This document shows, in pieces, positions 1 to 9,085 of a stretch of DNA of 43,011 bases (position 1 is its first letter; every line of letters begins with the position of its first letter). Below the pieces are notes generated by a model. That model was not told the DNA's origin. It was given only the letters and a program-made list of their open reading frames with translations, and searched no databases. The stretch is taken from contig NZ_JBELDZ010000013.1 in assembly GCF_042094015.1 (NCBI RefSeq), positions 1-43,011 of the forward strand, written 5' to 3'. The translations under genes were made by a program, and so were the position numbers. This stretch comes from Aurantibacter sp042094015. GTDB lineage: Bacteria; Bacteroidota; Bacteroidia; Flavobacteriales; Flavobacteriaceae.

Positions 1-2090
1 CAGAATTAAATAAAGCTGGAAGTAATGGTGTTGTTGTAACAGGATTACAAGATGTAAATGCTCAGATGGTTGTTCTAGAGATTAACGAACAATTAAAGAG
101 TAAAGCTTTCGATACTGAAAACGTAATTAAAACACGTCAAGGTAACGATGCAACAGTTCAATCGTTTATTAACGATATGAAAGCTGGGAAAGTTGGTGCT
201 GTAATTATGAGTGGTGTAAACCCTATGTATACATTGCCAAATGCTTCAGACTTTGCTACTGGAATTAAAAAAGTAAAATTATCGGTTAATTTCACTTCTA
301 AGGAAGATGAAACTGCTGCTATATCACAATATATTGCTGCTGCACCTCATTATTTAGAATCTTGGGGAGATGTAGAGATAAAGAAAGGTCATTTTGCATT
401 AATGCAACCAACTATTCGTCCTTTATTTGATACAAAACAATTTCAAGAATCATTATTAAAGTGGACATCAAATGATGTGACTTTAAACGATTATATTAAA
501 ACGACTTGGAAAGAAACTATTTTAAATGGTGCTTCTTTCAATCAAGCGTTACACGATGGTGTTTTTGTTACTAAATCTAATGTTGTAGTTGAGGAAACTG
601 CTACTTTAGAAGAAGAAACTGTAGAAATACCTTCATCTAACGCTGCAAGTGATTTAGCAAGTTCAGCTAGTTCTAAAGGTGTTGAGTTAACGCTTTACAC
701 TAAAACTGGAATGGGTGATGGACAACAGGCAAATAATCCTTGGTTACAAGAATTTCCTGATCCTATCTCAAGAGCTTCATGGGATAACTATGTAACTGTT
801 TCTAAAGCTGATGCTGCTGCATGGGCTTTAGTTAATAATCATGATGCAACTGGAGCTTTAAATGGTAGTTATGTTAATTTAAAAGTTGGTAATAAGACTT
901 TAAAAAACGTACCTGTTATTATTCAGCCAGGTCAAGCTAAAGGAACTGTTGGTTTGTCATTAGGTTATGGTAGAACTACTGGTCTTAAAGATGAAATGAA
1001 AACTGGAGTTAATGCGTATGAATTATATGCTGATTTTAACACAGTTCAAACTGTAACAGTAGAAAAAGCATCTGGTATGCATGAATTTGCTTGTTTACAG
1101 TTGCAAAATACTTTAATGGGTCGTGGTGATATTATAAAAGAAACGACTTTAGAAGTATTTAACACTAAAGATAAGAAGCATTGGAACGCTGTTCCTGTGG
1201 TATCTTTAAATCACCAAGAAACTGAAGTAACATCTCCTGAAGTTGATTTATGGGATGAGTTTGATAGAAGTATAGGTCATCATTTTAACCTTTCTATAGA
1301 CTTAAATGCTTGTACGGGTTGTGGTGCTTGTGTTATTGCTTGTCATGCAGAAAATAATGTGCCAGTAGTTGGTAAAGAGGAAATACGTAGAAGTCGAGAT
1401 ATGCACTGGCTACGTATTGATCGTTACTATTCTTCTGAAGAAACATTTGCTGAAGATGATGCTAAAAAAGATGGATTTACAGGTTTATTTGGAGATGAAG
1501 GTTCTTTAGGTGGATTTGGTGAGTTAGAAGATCCATCGGTTAATCCTCAAGTAGCATTTCAACCAGTAATGTGTCAGCATTGTAATCACGCACCTTGTGA
1601 AACAGTTTGTCCAGTTGCTGCAACTGCTCATGGGAAGCAAGGTCAGAATCATATGGCTTATAACCGTTGTGTAGGTACAAGATATTGTGCTAACAATTGC
1701 CCTTATAAAGTACGTCGTTTTAACTGGTTCTTATATGCTGGTAACGATGAGTTTGATTATCATTTAAACGATGATTTAGGTCGTATGGTTGTTAATCCAG
1801 ATGTAACAGTTCGTTCTCGTGGTGTTATGGAGAAATGTTCTATGTGTATTCAAAAAACACAAAAAACTATTCTTGATGCTAAACGTGATGGACGTGAAAT
1901 TAAAGATGGTGAATTCCAAACAGCTTGTTCTGCAGCTTGTAGTAACGGTGCAATGTTATTTGGAGATATCAACGATAAAGATAGTAAGGTTGCCAAATTA
2001 ACTGAAGATGATCGTATGTATCATTTATTAGAAAGTGTTGGAACAAAACCTAACGTAATGTATCATACGAAAGTAAGAAACATTAAATAA
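1..2090 (+). CDS. actB: Alternative complex III iron-sulfur subunit ActB (5' partial)
   Basis: The reading frame is open from base 3, so the gene enters from the left edge; the first in-frame ATG at 66 is internal. The visible part is the end of the molybdopterin-oxidoreductase-like domain followed by a ferredoxin-type domain. Cysteine motifs appear in order: CTGCGACVIAC (from 1311), CxxCxxxxCxxxCP (from 1572), CVGTRYCANNCP (about 1668) and CSMC with CSAAC (1836 and 1926). The third motif has Thr where related NrfC/PsrB proteins have a fourth Cys, which fits one [3Fe-4S] cluster beside three [4Fe-4S] clusters, as known for ActB. It faces the periplasm in alternative complex III, which oxidises menaquinol and feeds cytochrome oxidase. 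actC follows 37 bases later. The N-terminal part, including any Tat-like signal, and ActA lie outside the window. Confidence 0.95.
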   Translation, partial: ELNKAGSNGVVVTGLQDVNAQMVVLEINEQLKSKAFDTENVIKTRQGNDATVQSFINDMKAGKVGAVIMSGVNPMYTLPNASDFATGIKKVKLSVNFTSKEDETAAISQYIAAAPHYLESWGDVEIKKGHFALMQPTIRPLFDTKQFQESLLKWTSNDVTLNDYIKTTWKETILNGASFNQALHDGVFVTKSNVVVEETATLEEETVEIPSSNAASDLASSASSKGVELTLYTKTGMGDGQQANNPWLQEFPDPISRASWDNYVTVSKADAAAWALVNNHDATGALNGSYVNLKVGNKTLKNVPVIIQPGQAKGTVGLSLGYGRTTGLKDEMKTGVNAYELYADFNTVQTVTVEKASGMHEFACLQLQNTLMGRGDIIKETTLEVFNTKDKKHWNAVPVVSLNHQETEVTSPEVDLWDEFDRSIGHHFNLSIDLNACTGCGACVIACHAENNVPVVGKEEIRRSRDMHWLRIDRYYSSEETFAEDDAKKDGFTGLFGDEGSLGGFGELEDPSVNPQVAFQPVMCQHCNHAPCETVCPVAATAHGKQGQNHMAYNRCVGTRYCANNCPYKVRRFNWFLYAGNDEFDYHLNDDLGRMVVNPDVTVRSRGVMEKCSMCIQKTQKTILDAKRDGREIKDGEFQTACSAACSNGAMLFGDINDKDSKVAKLTEDDRMYHLLESVGTKPNVMYHTKVRNIK

Positions 2091-2127
2091 AAGAATAATT
2101 AACAAAGTAATAACTTAAAAAAGGATT

Positions 2128-3588
2128 ATGGCGTCTCATTACGAAGCACCTATTAGAACACCTTTAGTTACCGGAGGTAAATCTTACCACGATGTAACAT
2201 TGGACATTGCAGCACCTGTAGAAGGTAAAGCGAATAAGCAATGGTGGATTGTTTTTTCAATTGCACTTGTAGCTTTCCTTTGGGGAATAGGTTGTATGAT
2301 TTATACTATATCCACAGGTATTGGTACTTGGGGATTAAATAGAACAGTTAACTGGGCTTGGGATATTACTAACTTCGTTTGGTGGGTTGGTATTGGACAT
2401 GCAGGTACATTAATTTCTGCAGTACTATTGTTATTCCGTCAAAAATGGCGTATGGCTATTAACCGTTCTGCGGAAGCTATGACAATATTTTCTGTAGTTC
2501 AAGCGGGATTATTTCCTGTAATACACATGGGAAGACCTTGGTTGGCTTATTGGGTATTACCTATTCCAAATCAATTTGGTTCTCTATGGGTTAACTTTAA
2601 CTCTCCATTACTTTGGGATGTATTTGCAATTTCAACGTATTTATCTGTATCATTAGTTTTCTGGTGGACAGGTTTATTACCTGATTTTGCTATGCTAAGA
2701 GATAGAGCTGTAAGACCTTTCCAAAAGAAAATTTATAGTTTATTAAGTTTTGGTTGGACAGGTAGAGCAAAAGATTGGCAACGTTTTGAAGAGGTATCTT
2801 TAGTATTAGCTGGTTTAGCAACTCCTTTAGTACTTTCTGTACATACAATTGTATCTTTTGATTTTGCAACATCTGTTATTCCAGGTTGGCATACCACAAT
2901 TTTTCCCCCATACTTTGTTGCTGGAGCGATTTTCTCTGGATTTGCTATGGTAAATACACTTCTTATTATTATGCGTAAAGTATGTAATATGGAAGACTAC
3001 ATTACGGTACAACATATTGAGTTAATGAACATAGTAATTATGTTAACTGGTTCTATTGTTGGTGTAGCTTATATAACAGAGTTATTTGTAGCTTGGTATT
3101 CTGGTGTAGAATTCGAGCAGTATGCTTTCTTAAATAGAGCAACTGGACCATACGCTTGGGCATATTGGGCAATGATGTCTTGTAATGTGTTTTCTCCTCA
3201 GTTTATGTGGTTTAAAAAATTACGTACAAGTATTATGTTCTCTTTTGCTATTTCAATTGTTGTAAACATTGGAATGTGGTTTGAACGTTTTGTAATTATT
3301 GTAACATCATTACATAGAGATTACTTGCCTTCATCTTGGACAATGTTTTCACCAACATTCGTTGATATTGGAATATTTATTGGAACAATAGGTTTCTTTT
3401 TTGTGCTATTCTTATTGTACTCTAGGACTTTCCCTGTAATTGCACAGGCAGAAGTTAAAACTATATTAAAGTCTTCTGGAGATAAGTATAAAAACTTAAG
3501 AGATTCTGGAGAGAGTTTAGTTGGATCAGGTGCAGATGCAAGAACATCTAACATAACTAATGCTAACAATTCAAACACGATACAATAG
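2128..3588 (+). CDS. actC: Alternative complex III integral membrane subunit ActC (NrfD/PsrC family)
   Basis: This 486-residue polytopic membrane protein has about ten hydrophobic segments from residue 42 to 440, the pattern of the NrfD/PsrC quinol-oxidising family. Its place directly after the ActB iron-sulfur subunit and before actD identifies it as ActC, which is thought to bind menaquinol and pass electrons to the ActB clusters. AAGGA lies only 2 bases before the ATG, too close for a normal Shine-Dalgarno element. The C-terminal 45 residues are polar, rich in Ser and Asn, and cytoplasmic or periplasmic. The stop is followed 3 bases later by the actD start, so the two are likely translationally coupled. 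The assignment is firm from context and composition; I did not align it. Confidence 0.95.
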   Translation: MASHYEAPIRTPLVTGGKSYHDVTLDIAAPVEGKANKQWWIVFSIALVAFLWGIGCMIYTISTGIGTWGLNRTVNWAWDITNFVWWVGIGHAGTLISAVLLLFRQKWRMAINRSAEAMTIFSVVQAGLFPVIHMGRPWLAYWVLPIPNQFGSLWVNFNSPLLWDVFAISTYLSVSLVFWWTGLLPDFAMLRDRAVRPFQKKIYSLLSFGWTGRAKDWQRFEEVSLVLAGLATPLVLSVHTIVSFDFATSVIPGWHTTIFPPYFVAGAIFSGFAMVNTLLIIMRKVCNMEDYITVQHIELMNIVIMLTGSIVGVAYITELFVAWYSGVEFEQYAFLNRATGPYAWAYWAMMSCNVFSPQFMWFKKLRTSIMFSFAISIVVNIGMWFERFVIIVTSLHRDYLPSSWTMFSPTFVDIGIFIGTIGFFFVLFLLYSRTFPVIAQAEVKTILKSSGDKYKNLRDSGESLVGSGADARTSNITNANNSNTIQ

Positions 3589-3591
3589 TCT

Positions 3592-4122
3592 ATGGAAGCT
3601 TCAAAAGTAATTCACGCTATTTATAATGATGATGATATCTTAATGAATGCCGTTAAAAAGGTAAAAGCCGCTAAATATCACATCGAAGAAATATACACAC
3701 CTTTTCCTGTTCATGGACTAGATAAGGCTATGGGATTAGCTCCCACAAGATTAGCTATTTGTGCATTTATGTATGGATGTGTTGGTTTAGCTGTTGCAAC
3801 TTTAATGATGAATTTTATTATGATTGAAGATTGGCCTCAAGATATTGGAGGTAAGCCAAGCTTTAGTTATTTAGAAAATATGCCAGCATTTGTACCAATT
3901 ATGTTTGAACTTACTGTGTTTTTTGCAGCTCATTTAATGGTTATTACTTTTTTCTTAAGAAGTAGAATGTGGCCATTTAAAGATGCTGAAAACCCAGATC
4001 CAAGAACAACAGATGATCATTTTTTAATGGAAATACCAGTTTCAGGAGATGCTAAAGCATTAGAAGAGCTTATCGCTACAACTGGAGCAGTTGAAATTAA
4101 TTTAATTGATAAAGAACATTAA
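3592..4122 (+). CDS. actD: Alternative complex III subunit ActD (DUF3341)
   Basis: The 176-residue protein starts with a soluble stretch (VIHAIYNDDDILMNAVKKVK) typical of DUF3341, the family of ActD. Two membrane segments follow: about residues 60-82 and 101-124, separated by a loop with the motif DWPQDIGGKPSFSYLENMP. A soluble tail comes last. ActD is a small membrane subunit that clasps the ActC/ActF core; no cofactor-binding residues are visible. It starts 3 bases after actC and ends 9 bases before actE, so it sits inside the operon. Identity rests on gene order plus the DUF3341-like opening. Confidence 0.93.
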   Translation: MEASKVIHAIYNDDDILMNAVKKVKAAKYHIEEIYTPFPVHGLDKAMGLAPTRLAICAFMYGCVGLAVATLMMNFIMIEDWPQDIGGKPSFSYLENMPAFVPIMFELTVFFAAHLMVITFFLRSRMWPFKDAENPDPRTTDDHFLMEIPVSGDAKALEELIATTGAVEINLIDKEH

Positions 4123-4131
4123 TTAGATACA

Positions 4132-4683
4132 ATGAAGAATTTAAAACACATAACAATCGCCTTACTAATTTTAGTGTCATTCGCTTCTTGTAAAAAGAAT
4201 TCAAGACCTAATTACGAGTTTATGCCAAATATGTATAAATCGGTAGGGTATGAAGCATACCAAGAATCAGATGCTTTTGCAAATGGTGTTGAATCTCAAT
4301 TGCCAGTAGACGGAACCATACCAAGAGGATATACTCCTTTTGATATTGATAATACAAACGAAGGATACGAATTAGCTAAAACATCTTTAGTTTCTAAACT
4401 AGATTCGTTGTCTATTGATACTGCAAGAGGTAAAGAGCTTTATGATATTTACTGCGGGATATGCCATGGCACTAAAGGTAAAGGTCAAGGTAAACTTGTA
4501 AAACGTGAAAAAATATTAGGTATTCCTAATTATGCAGATAGAGATATTACTATTGGTTCAATTTATCATACTATTTATTATGGTAAAAATTCAATGGGGT
4601 CTTATGCAAACCAACTTAATGAAGAAGAACGTTGGCAAGTTGCTGAATACGTTATGGCGTTAAGGGCAGATTTAAAAAAATAA
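4132..4683 (+). CDS. actE: Alternative complex III mono-heme cytochrome c lipoprotein ActE
   Basis: A 183-residue lipoprotein. The N-terminus has a hydrophobic stretch ending in a lipobox with Cys20 (LVSFASC), so the mature protein is likely anchored by lipid. One heme-c site is visible: Cys108-Gly-Ile-Cys111-His112. Met155 in KNSMGSY is the likely distal ligand. ActE is the mono-heme subunit of alternative complex III that helps hand electrons to the oxidase. The preceding segment (PVDGTIPRGYTPF) resembles that of other ActE/cytochrome c proteins in this complex. It lies between actD and actF with short gaps of 9 and 27 bases. Confidence 0.95.
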   Translation: MKNLKHITIALLILVSFASCKKNSRPNYEFMPNMYKSVGYEAYQESDAFANGVESQLPVDGTIPRGYTPFDIDNTNEGYELAKTSLVSKLDSLSIDTARGKELYDIYCGICHGTKGKGQGKLVKREKILGIPNYADRDITIGSIYHTIYYGKNSMGSYANQLNEEERWQVAEYVMALRADLKK

Positions 4684-4710
4684 TATTTAGATAAAGTTTA
4701 TATTATAGAT

Positions 4711-6066
4711 ATGTATACATTTTCAAAAAGACTAAAGATATTTGCAGCCTTACTTATTCTGGTAGGGGCAATTCTTACTAGTATTGGTTTTGCAAATTCT
4801 CACGAATTTAATACTGTTGAGGAAGTAAAAGAAATGTTAGCTCACGAAGGTGATCATCATGGTGGTGGACACGAAGTAGATTCACATGATACTCACAAAG
4901 AAGAAGTAGCTCATCATTCGGATGATTCGCACGGAGAAGAAACTCATGCTGTTTCTCATGAAGATGAACATGCAGAGCACGTAATGCATCAATTACACAA
5001 TAGACCTTGGTCAGCAATTTATGTTGCAGCTTTTTTCTTTATGATGATTTCATTAGGTGTTTTAGCTTTTTATGCGATTCAATTTGCAGCTCAAGCTGGT
5101 TGGTCTCCATTATTATTTAGAGTAATGGAAGCAATTACATACTATTTATTGCCTGGAGCAATTATAGTTTTATTGATTGGATATTTTGGTGGTTCACATA
5201 TTTTTATATGGATGGATCCAGAAGTAGTAGAGCATGATGAATTAATAAAAGGAAAATCAGGTTGGTTAAATTCTACTGGGTTTTTAATTAGAGGTTTAAT
5301 TTTTATTGCAGGTTGGTCTTTATATAGATTTTTTGCGCGTAAATTTTCTTTAGCTCAAGATAAAGCTGAAAAAGGAGATATTAGAAATTATAAAAAATCT
5401 TTCCGTATTGCAGCAGCATTCTTAGTATTCTTTATTTATACAGAATCTATGATGTCTTGGGATTGGATAATGTCTGTAGATCCTCACTGGTTCTCTACAT
5501 TATTTGGATGGTATGTATTCGCAAGTATGTTTGTAAGTGGTATAACAGTAATTGCTTTAATTACTATTTACTTAAAATCAAAAGGATTATTACCAATGGT
5601 TAACGATAGCCATATACATGATTTAGCTAAGTTTATGTTTGGTATCTCTGTATTCTGGACATATTTATGGTTCTCTCAGTTTATGCTAATCTGGTATTCA
5701 AATATTCCAGAAGAAGTAACTTACTTTATTACGCGTATAGAAGACTATAATTTACCATTCTTTGGAATGATTGTTATGAATTTCTTATTCCCATTATTAC
5801 TATTAATGAATAGTGATTACAAACGTCTATCTTGGTTTGTAATTATGGCAGGAGTTGTTATTTTAGGAGGACATTATATTGATATATTTAATATGATTAT
5901 GCCTGCAACTGTTGGAGATAGATGGTTTATTGGTTACCCAGAAATTGGTTCTGTATTATTCTTTGCAGGTTTATTTATATTCATTGTATTCTATGCATTA
6001 TCAAAACAACCTTTAATTGCTAAAGGGAATCCTTTAGTTAAGGAAAGTGAACACTTTCATTATTAA
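4711..6066 (+). CDS. actF: Alternative complex III membrane subunit ActF
   Basis: This 451-residue membrane protein is the second large membrane subunit of alternative complex III and is a distant relative of ActC, without clear quinone-site residues in this reading. A first hydrophobic segment (about residues 9-28) is followed by an unusual acidic, histidine-rich stretch (residues 44-97, 15 His in 53 residues). About nine further membrane segments run from residue 101 to 440. ESMMSWDWIMSVDPHWFST and HYIDIFNMIMP are recognisable stretches of the family. If the N-terminus is cytoplasmic, the His-rich loop faces the periplasm; this is inference. The cox2 start follows 24 bases later. Confidence 0.93.
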   Translation: MYTFSKRLKIFAALLILVGAILTSIGFANSHEFNTVEEVKEMLAHEGDHHGGGHEVDSHDTHKEEVAHHSDDSHGEETHAVSHEDEHAEHVMHQLHNRPWSAIYVAAFFFMMISLGVLAFYAIQFAAQAGWSPLLFRVMEAITYYLLPGAIIVLLIGYFGGSHIFIWMDPEVVEHDELIKGKSGWLNSTGFLIRGLIFIAGWSLYRFFARKFSLAQDKAEKGDIRNYKKSFRIAAAFLVFFIYTESMMSWDWIMSVDPHWFSTLFGWYVFASMFVSGITVIALITIYLKSKGLLPMVNDSHIHDLAKFMFGISVFWTYLWFSQFMLIWYSNIPEEVTYFITRIEDYNLPFFGMIVMNFLFPLLLLMNSDYKRLSWFVIMAGVVILGGHYIDIFNMIMPATVGDRWFIGYPEIGSVLFFAGLFIFIVFYALSKQPLIAKGNPLVKESEHFHY

Positions 6067-6090
6067 TAATAAATAAAGAGAAAGACAACA

Positions 6091-7170
6091 ATGACTGCTT
6101 TATTATCAATTTTAGTTTTAGTATTTATACTTGTTGCCATATGGCAAATGGTGAAGATTTATGATTTAACACAAATCGGAAACTCTGAGTCAGGATCTCA
6201 GGTAGCAACAGATTCAGATAACAAAATTAACGGTTACTTAATGTTAGGCTTTTTAGTTTTCATTTATGTAATTACAATTATTTGTTTTGTTAAGTTTGGC
6301 GATTTACCATTAATGTCTAACTCTGCATCAGAACATGGACCAGGTTTAGATAGGTTAATGATTATTTCTATGATCATTATTTTCTTTGTACAAACCATTA
6401 CTCAGTTTTTATTACACTACTTCGCTTTTAAGTATAGGGGAGAAAAAGGAAAAAAGGCAGTATTTTTTGCAGACAACAATATGTTAGAAGCGGTTTGGAC
6501 TATTATACCTGTTATTGTTTTAGCAGGATTAGTAATATCTGGTTTATTTACATGGACTAGTATTATGAATCCAGATAAAGGAAATGATCCTATTGTTGTT
6601 GAGCTTTATGCACAACAATTTAACTGGAAAGCAAGATATGCAGGTGAAGATAATACTCTAGGTAAAGCTAACGTAAGATTAATTGATATTGATCGTGCTA
6701 ATATTTTAGGAATAGATGAATCAGATCCTAATGCAGAAGATGATATCATCACAACAGAACTACATTTACCTGTAGGTAAACCTGTATTATTTAAAATGCG
6801 TTCTCAAGATGTATTACATTCGGCATATATGCCACATTTTAGAGCACAGATGAATTGTGTACCAGGAATGATTACTCAATTTAGTTTTACGCCAACAAAG
6901 ACAACTACAGAAATGCGTGAAACTCCTGAAATGATAGATAAAATAGCTAACATTAATAGGATTAGAGTTGAAAAAAGTAAAGATCTTACTGCTAAAGGAG
7001 AAGATGCTTTAGAGCGTTATGAGTTTGATTACTTATTATTATGTAATAAAATTTGTGGAAAATCTCACTATAATATGCAAATGAAAATTATAGTTGAAAC
7101 ACAAGAAGAATATGACGCTTGGTTAAAGACTCAAAAAGTATTTAAAGGGTCTTTAATTGCAGCAAATTAA
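6091..7170 (+). CDS. coxB: Cytochrome c oxidase subunit II
   Basis: The 359-residue protein carries the CuA domain of heme-copper oxidases. The binuclear CuA ligands are visible as His243 (VLHSAYMPHF) and, near the C-terminus, Cys318, Cys322, His326 and Met329 in the pattern CxxxCxxxHxxM. There is an extra N-terminal hydrophobic segment (about 2-20), then two membrane segments (about 48-68 and 88-112, and 130-154 for the usual hairpin). There is no fused cytochrome c domain, so electrons must come from a separate cytochrome, probably ActE or the pentaheme ActA. Residues 195-230 form an acidic insertion (ESDPNAEDD) before the first ligand. The gene lies between actF and cox1, in keeping with the known ACIII-aa3 supercomplex of flavobacteria. 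Confidence 0.96.
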   Translation: MTALLSILVLVFILVAIWQMVKIYDLTQIGNSESGSQVATDSDNKINGYLMLGFLVFIYVITIICFVKFGDLPLMSNSASEHGPGLDRLMIISMIIIFFVQTITQFLLHYFAFKYRGEKGKKAVFFADNNMLEAVWTIIPVIVLAGLVISGLFTWTSIMNPDKGNDPIVVELYAQQFNWKARYAGEDNTLGKANVRLIDIDRANILGIDESDPNAEDDIITTELHLPVGKPVLFKMRSQDVLHSAYMPHFRAQMNCVPGMITQFSFTPTKTTTEMRETPEMIDKIANINRIRVEKSKDLTAKGEDALERYEFDYLLLCNKICGKSHYNMQMKIIVETQEEYDAWLKTQKVFKGSLIAAN

Positions 7171-7204
7171 TTAGATAAACAAAAAGAACTATATATAAAA
7201 AATT

Positions 7205-9001
7205 ATGGCAGCACACGTAGAAGATACTCACGCTCACGACGACGATCATGGTCATCACCATAAAGAGACTTTTATCACAAAGTACATTTTTTGTCAGGAT
7301 CACAAAATGATTGCCAAGCAGTACCTTATTACTGGTACCATTATGGGAGTTATTGGTGTAATCATGTCTTTAATGATGCGTATGCAAATTGCATGGCCAG
7401 AAGAGCCTAATGTAATTTTTAAAGCATTATTAGGTAAATGGGCGCCAGAAGGAGTTATGGATGCAGATATTTATTTAGCATTGGTAACTATTCACGGTAC
7501 TATAATGGTTTTCTTTGTACTTACCGCTGGGTTAAGTGGTACGTTTAGTAACTTGTTAATTCCATTACAGATTGGGGCAAGAGATATGGCTTCAGGATTC
7601 CTTAATATGGTATCTTACTGGTTGTTCTTTATCTCTTCTGTAATTATGGTGTCTTCTTTCTTTGTTGAAGCTGGACCAGCAGCAGCAGGATGGACAATTT
7701 ATCCACCTTTAAGTGCATTACCAATGGCACAAGGTGGTTCAGGAATGGGAATGACTTTATGGTTAGTTTCAATGGCTATTTTTATTGCATCTTCTTTATT
7801 AGGATCATTAAATTATGTTGTTACAGTAATTAACTTAAGAACTAAAGGTATGTCTATGACGCGTTTACCTTTAACTATTTGGGCATTTTTTGTAACAGCT
7901 ATTATTGGTGTTGTTTCTTTCCCAGTTTTATTATCAGCTGCATTATTATTAATAATGGATAGAAGTTTTGGAACATCATTCTTCTTATCAGATATATTTA
8001 TTCAAGGTGAAGTTTTACATTATCAAGGTGGTTCTCCTGTTTTATTTGAGCACTTATTTTGGTTCTTAGGTCACCCAGAAGTATATATTGTATTATTACC
8101 AGCATTAGGTATAACTTCAGAAATTATTGCAACAAACTCTCGTAAACCAATTTTTGGTTATAGAGCAATGGTTGCTTCAATTATAGCAATTGCATTTTTA
8201 TCTACAATTGTTTGGGGTCACCATATGTTTATTTCAGGAATGAACCCTTTCTTAGGATCTGTATTCACATTTACAACATTATTAATTGCTATTCCGTCAG
8301 CCGTAAAATCTTTCAATTATATAACCACGTTATGGAAAGGTAATTTGCAAATGAATCCAGCAATGTTATTCTCTATTGGATTAGTATCTACTTTTATTAC
8401 AGGAGGATTAACAGGAATTATCTTAGGAGATTCTGCTTTAGATATTAATGTACATGACACTTATTTTGTTGTAGCACATTTTCATTTAGTAATGGGTATA
8501 TCTGCTCTTTATGGTATGTTTGCAGGTATTTACCATTGGTTCCCAAAAATGTTTGGACGTATGTTAAATAAAAAATTAGGATACATTCACTTTTGGGTAA
8601 CAGCAGTTTGTGCTTATGGTGTGTTTTTTCCAATGCATTTTATTGGAATGGCAGGATTACCAAGACGTTATTATACAAATTCTAATTTCCCATTATTTGA
8701 TGACTTAGCTAATGTAAATGTTGTTATTACAGTATTTGCTTTAATTGGTGGAGTTTTTCAATTAGTATTCTTATATAATATGTTCTCAAGTATTTTCTTC
8801 GGAAAGAAAGCAGTACAAAACCCTTGGAAATCAAATACTTTGGATTGGACTACACCAGTAGAACATATTCATGGTAACTGGCCAGGAGAAATTCCAGAAG
8901 TTCATCGTTGGGCTTACGATTATTCTAAGCCAGGTCACGATACAGATTTTGTACCTCAAGATGTACCTATGTACGAAGGAGAAGAAGAGTTACAACACTA
9001 A
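7205..9001 (+). CDS. coxA: Cytochrome c oxidase subunit I (aa3-type)
   Basis: The 598-residue heme-copper oxidase catalytic subunit. Ligands are all visible: His97 (low-spin heme, TIHGTIMVFF), His290 and cross-linked Tyr294 (HPEVY), His339-His340 (CuB, WGHHMF), and His425/His427 (VVAHFH; heme a3 and low-spin heme). About twelve membrane segments are present. The HPEVY tyrosine places it in the A-type oxidase group. The first 20 residues are histidine- and aspartate-rich (seven His), unusual for this subunit. It is the last gene of the act-cox operon: a strong terminator hairpin starts 23 bases after the stop. Subunits III and IV are absent here and lie about 18 kb downstream. Confidence 0.97.
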   Translation: MAAHVEDTHAHDDDHGHHHKETFITKYIFCQDHKMIAKQYLITGTIMGVIGVIMSLMMRMQIAWPEEPNVIFKALLGKWAPEGVMDADIYLALVTIHGTIMVFFVLTAGLSGTFSNLLIPLQIGARDMASGFLNMVSYWLFFISSVIMVSSFFVEAGPAAAGWTIYPPLSALPMAQGGSGMGMTLWLVSMAIFIASSLLGSLNYVVTVINLRTKGMSMTRLPLTIWAFFVTAIIGVVSFPVLLSAALLLIMDRSFGTSFFLSDIFIQGEVLHYQGGSPVLFEHLFWFLGHPEVYIVLLPALGITSEIIATNSRKPIFGYRAMVASIIAIAFLSTIVWGHHMFISGMNPFLGSVFTFTTLLIAIPSAVKSFNYITTLWKGNLQMNPAMLFSIGLVSTFITGGLTGIILGDSALDINVHDTYFVVAHFHLVMGISALYGMFAGIYHWFPKMFGRMLNKKLGYIHFWVTAVCAYGVFFPMHFIGMAGLPRRYYTNSNFPLFDDLANVNVVITVFALIGGVFQLVFLYNMFSSIFFGKKAVQNPWKSNTLDWTTPVEHIHGNWPGEIPEVHRWAYDYSKPGHDTDFVPQDVPMYEGEEELQH

Positions 9002-9023
9002 TCTTTTCAATCTAAACAATATT

Positions 9024-9056
9024 AAAAGCCTTTCTAATTTAGAAAGGCTTTTTTAG
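9024..9056 (+). terminator. Intrinsic terminator of the act-cox operon
   Basis: A perfect 12-bp stem (9024-9035 with 9041-9052) with a 5-base loop AATTT, followed by a T-run. It lies 23 bases after the coxA stop. The ruvB -7 element begins at the very next base after this block. Confidence 0.93.
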
Positions 9057-9064
9057 TATATTTG
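9057..9064 (+). promoter_or_regulatory. Bacteroidota -7 element for ruvB
   Basis: TATATTTG matches the Bacteroidota consensus TAnnTTTG. A transcript would begin near 9070, leaving a leader of about 16 bases before ATG 9086. The element covers the TTG at 9062, which argues against that codon as the ruvB start. No clear -33 TTG is seen; that zone falls in the terminator stem. Confidence 0.7.
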
Positions 9065-9085
9065 ATAAAGTCATTTTCTATACTT

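Noticed and set aside
8871..9056. A 61-codon plus-strand open frame across the end of coxA
   Set aside because: It overlaps coxA out of frame and includes the terminator; composition is that of intergenic and shadow sequence.
9062..9085. TTG 9062 as the ruvB start, adding 8 residues
   Set aside because: The codon is part of the TATATTTG element, and the ATG at 9086 gives the N-terminus expected of the family.
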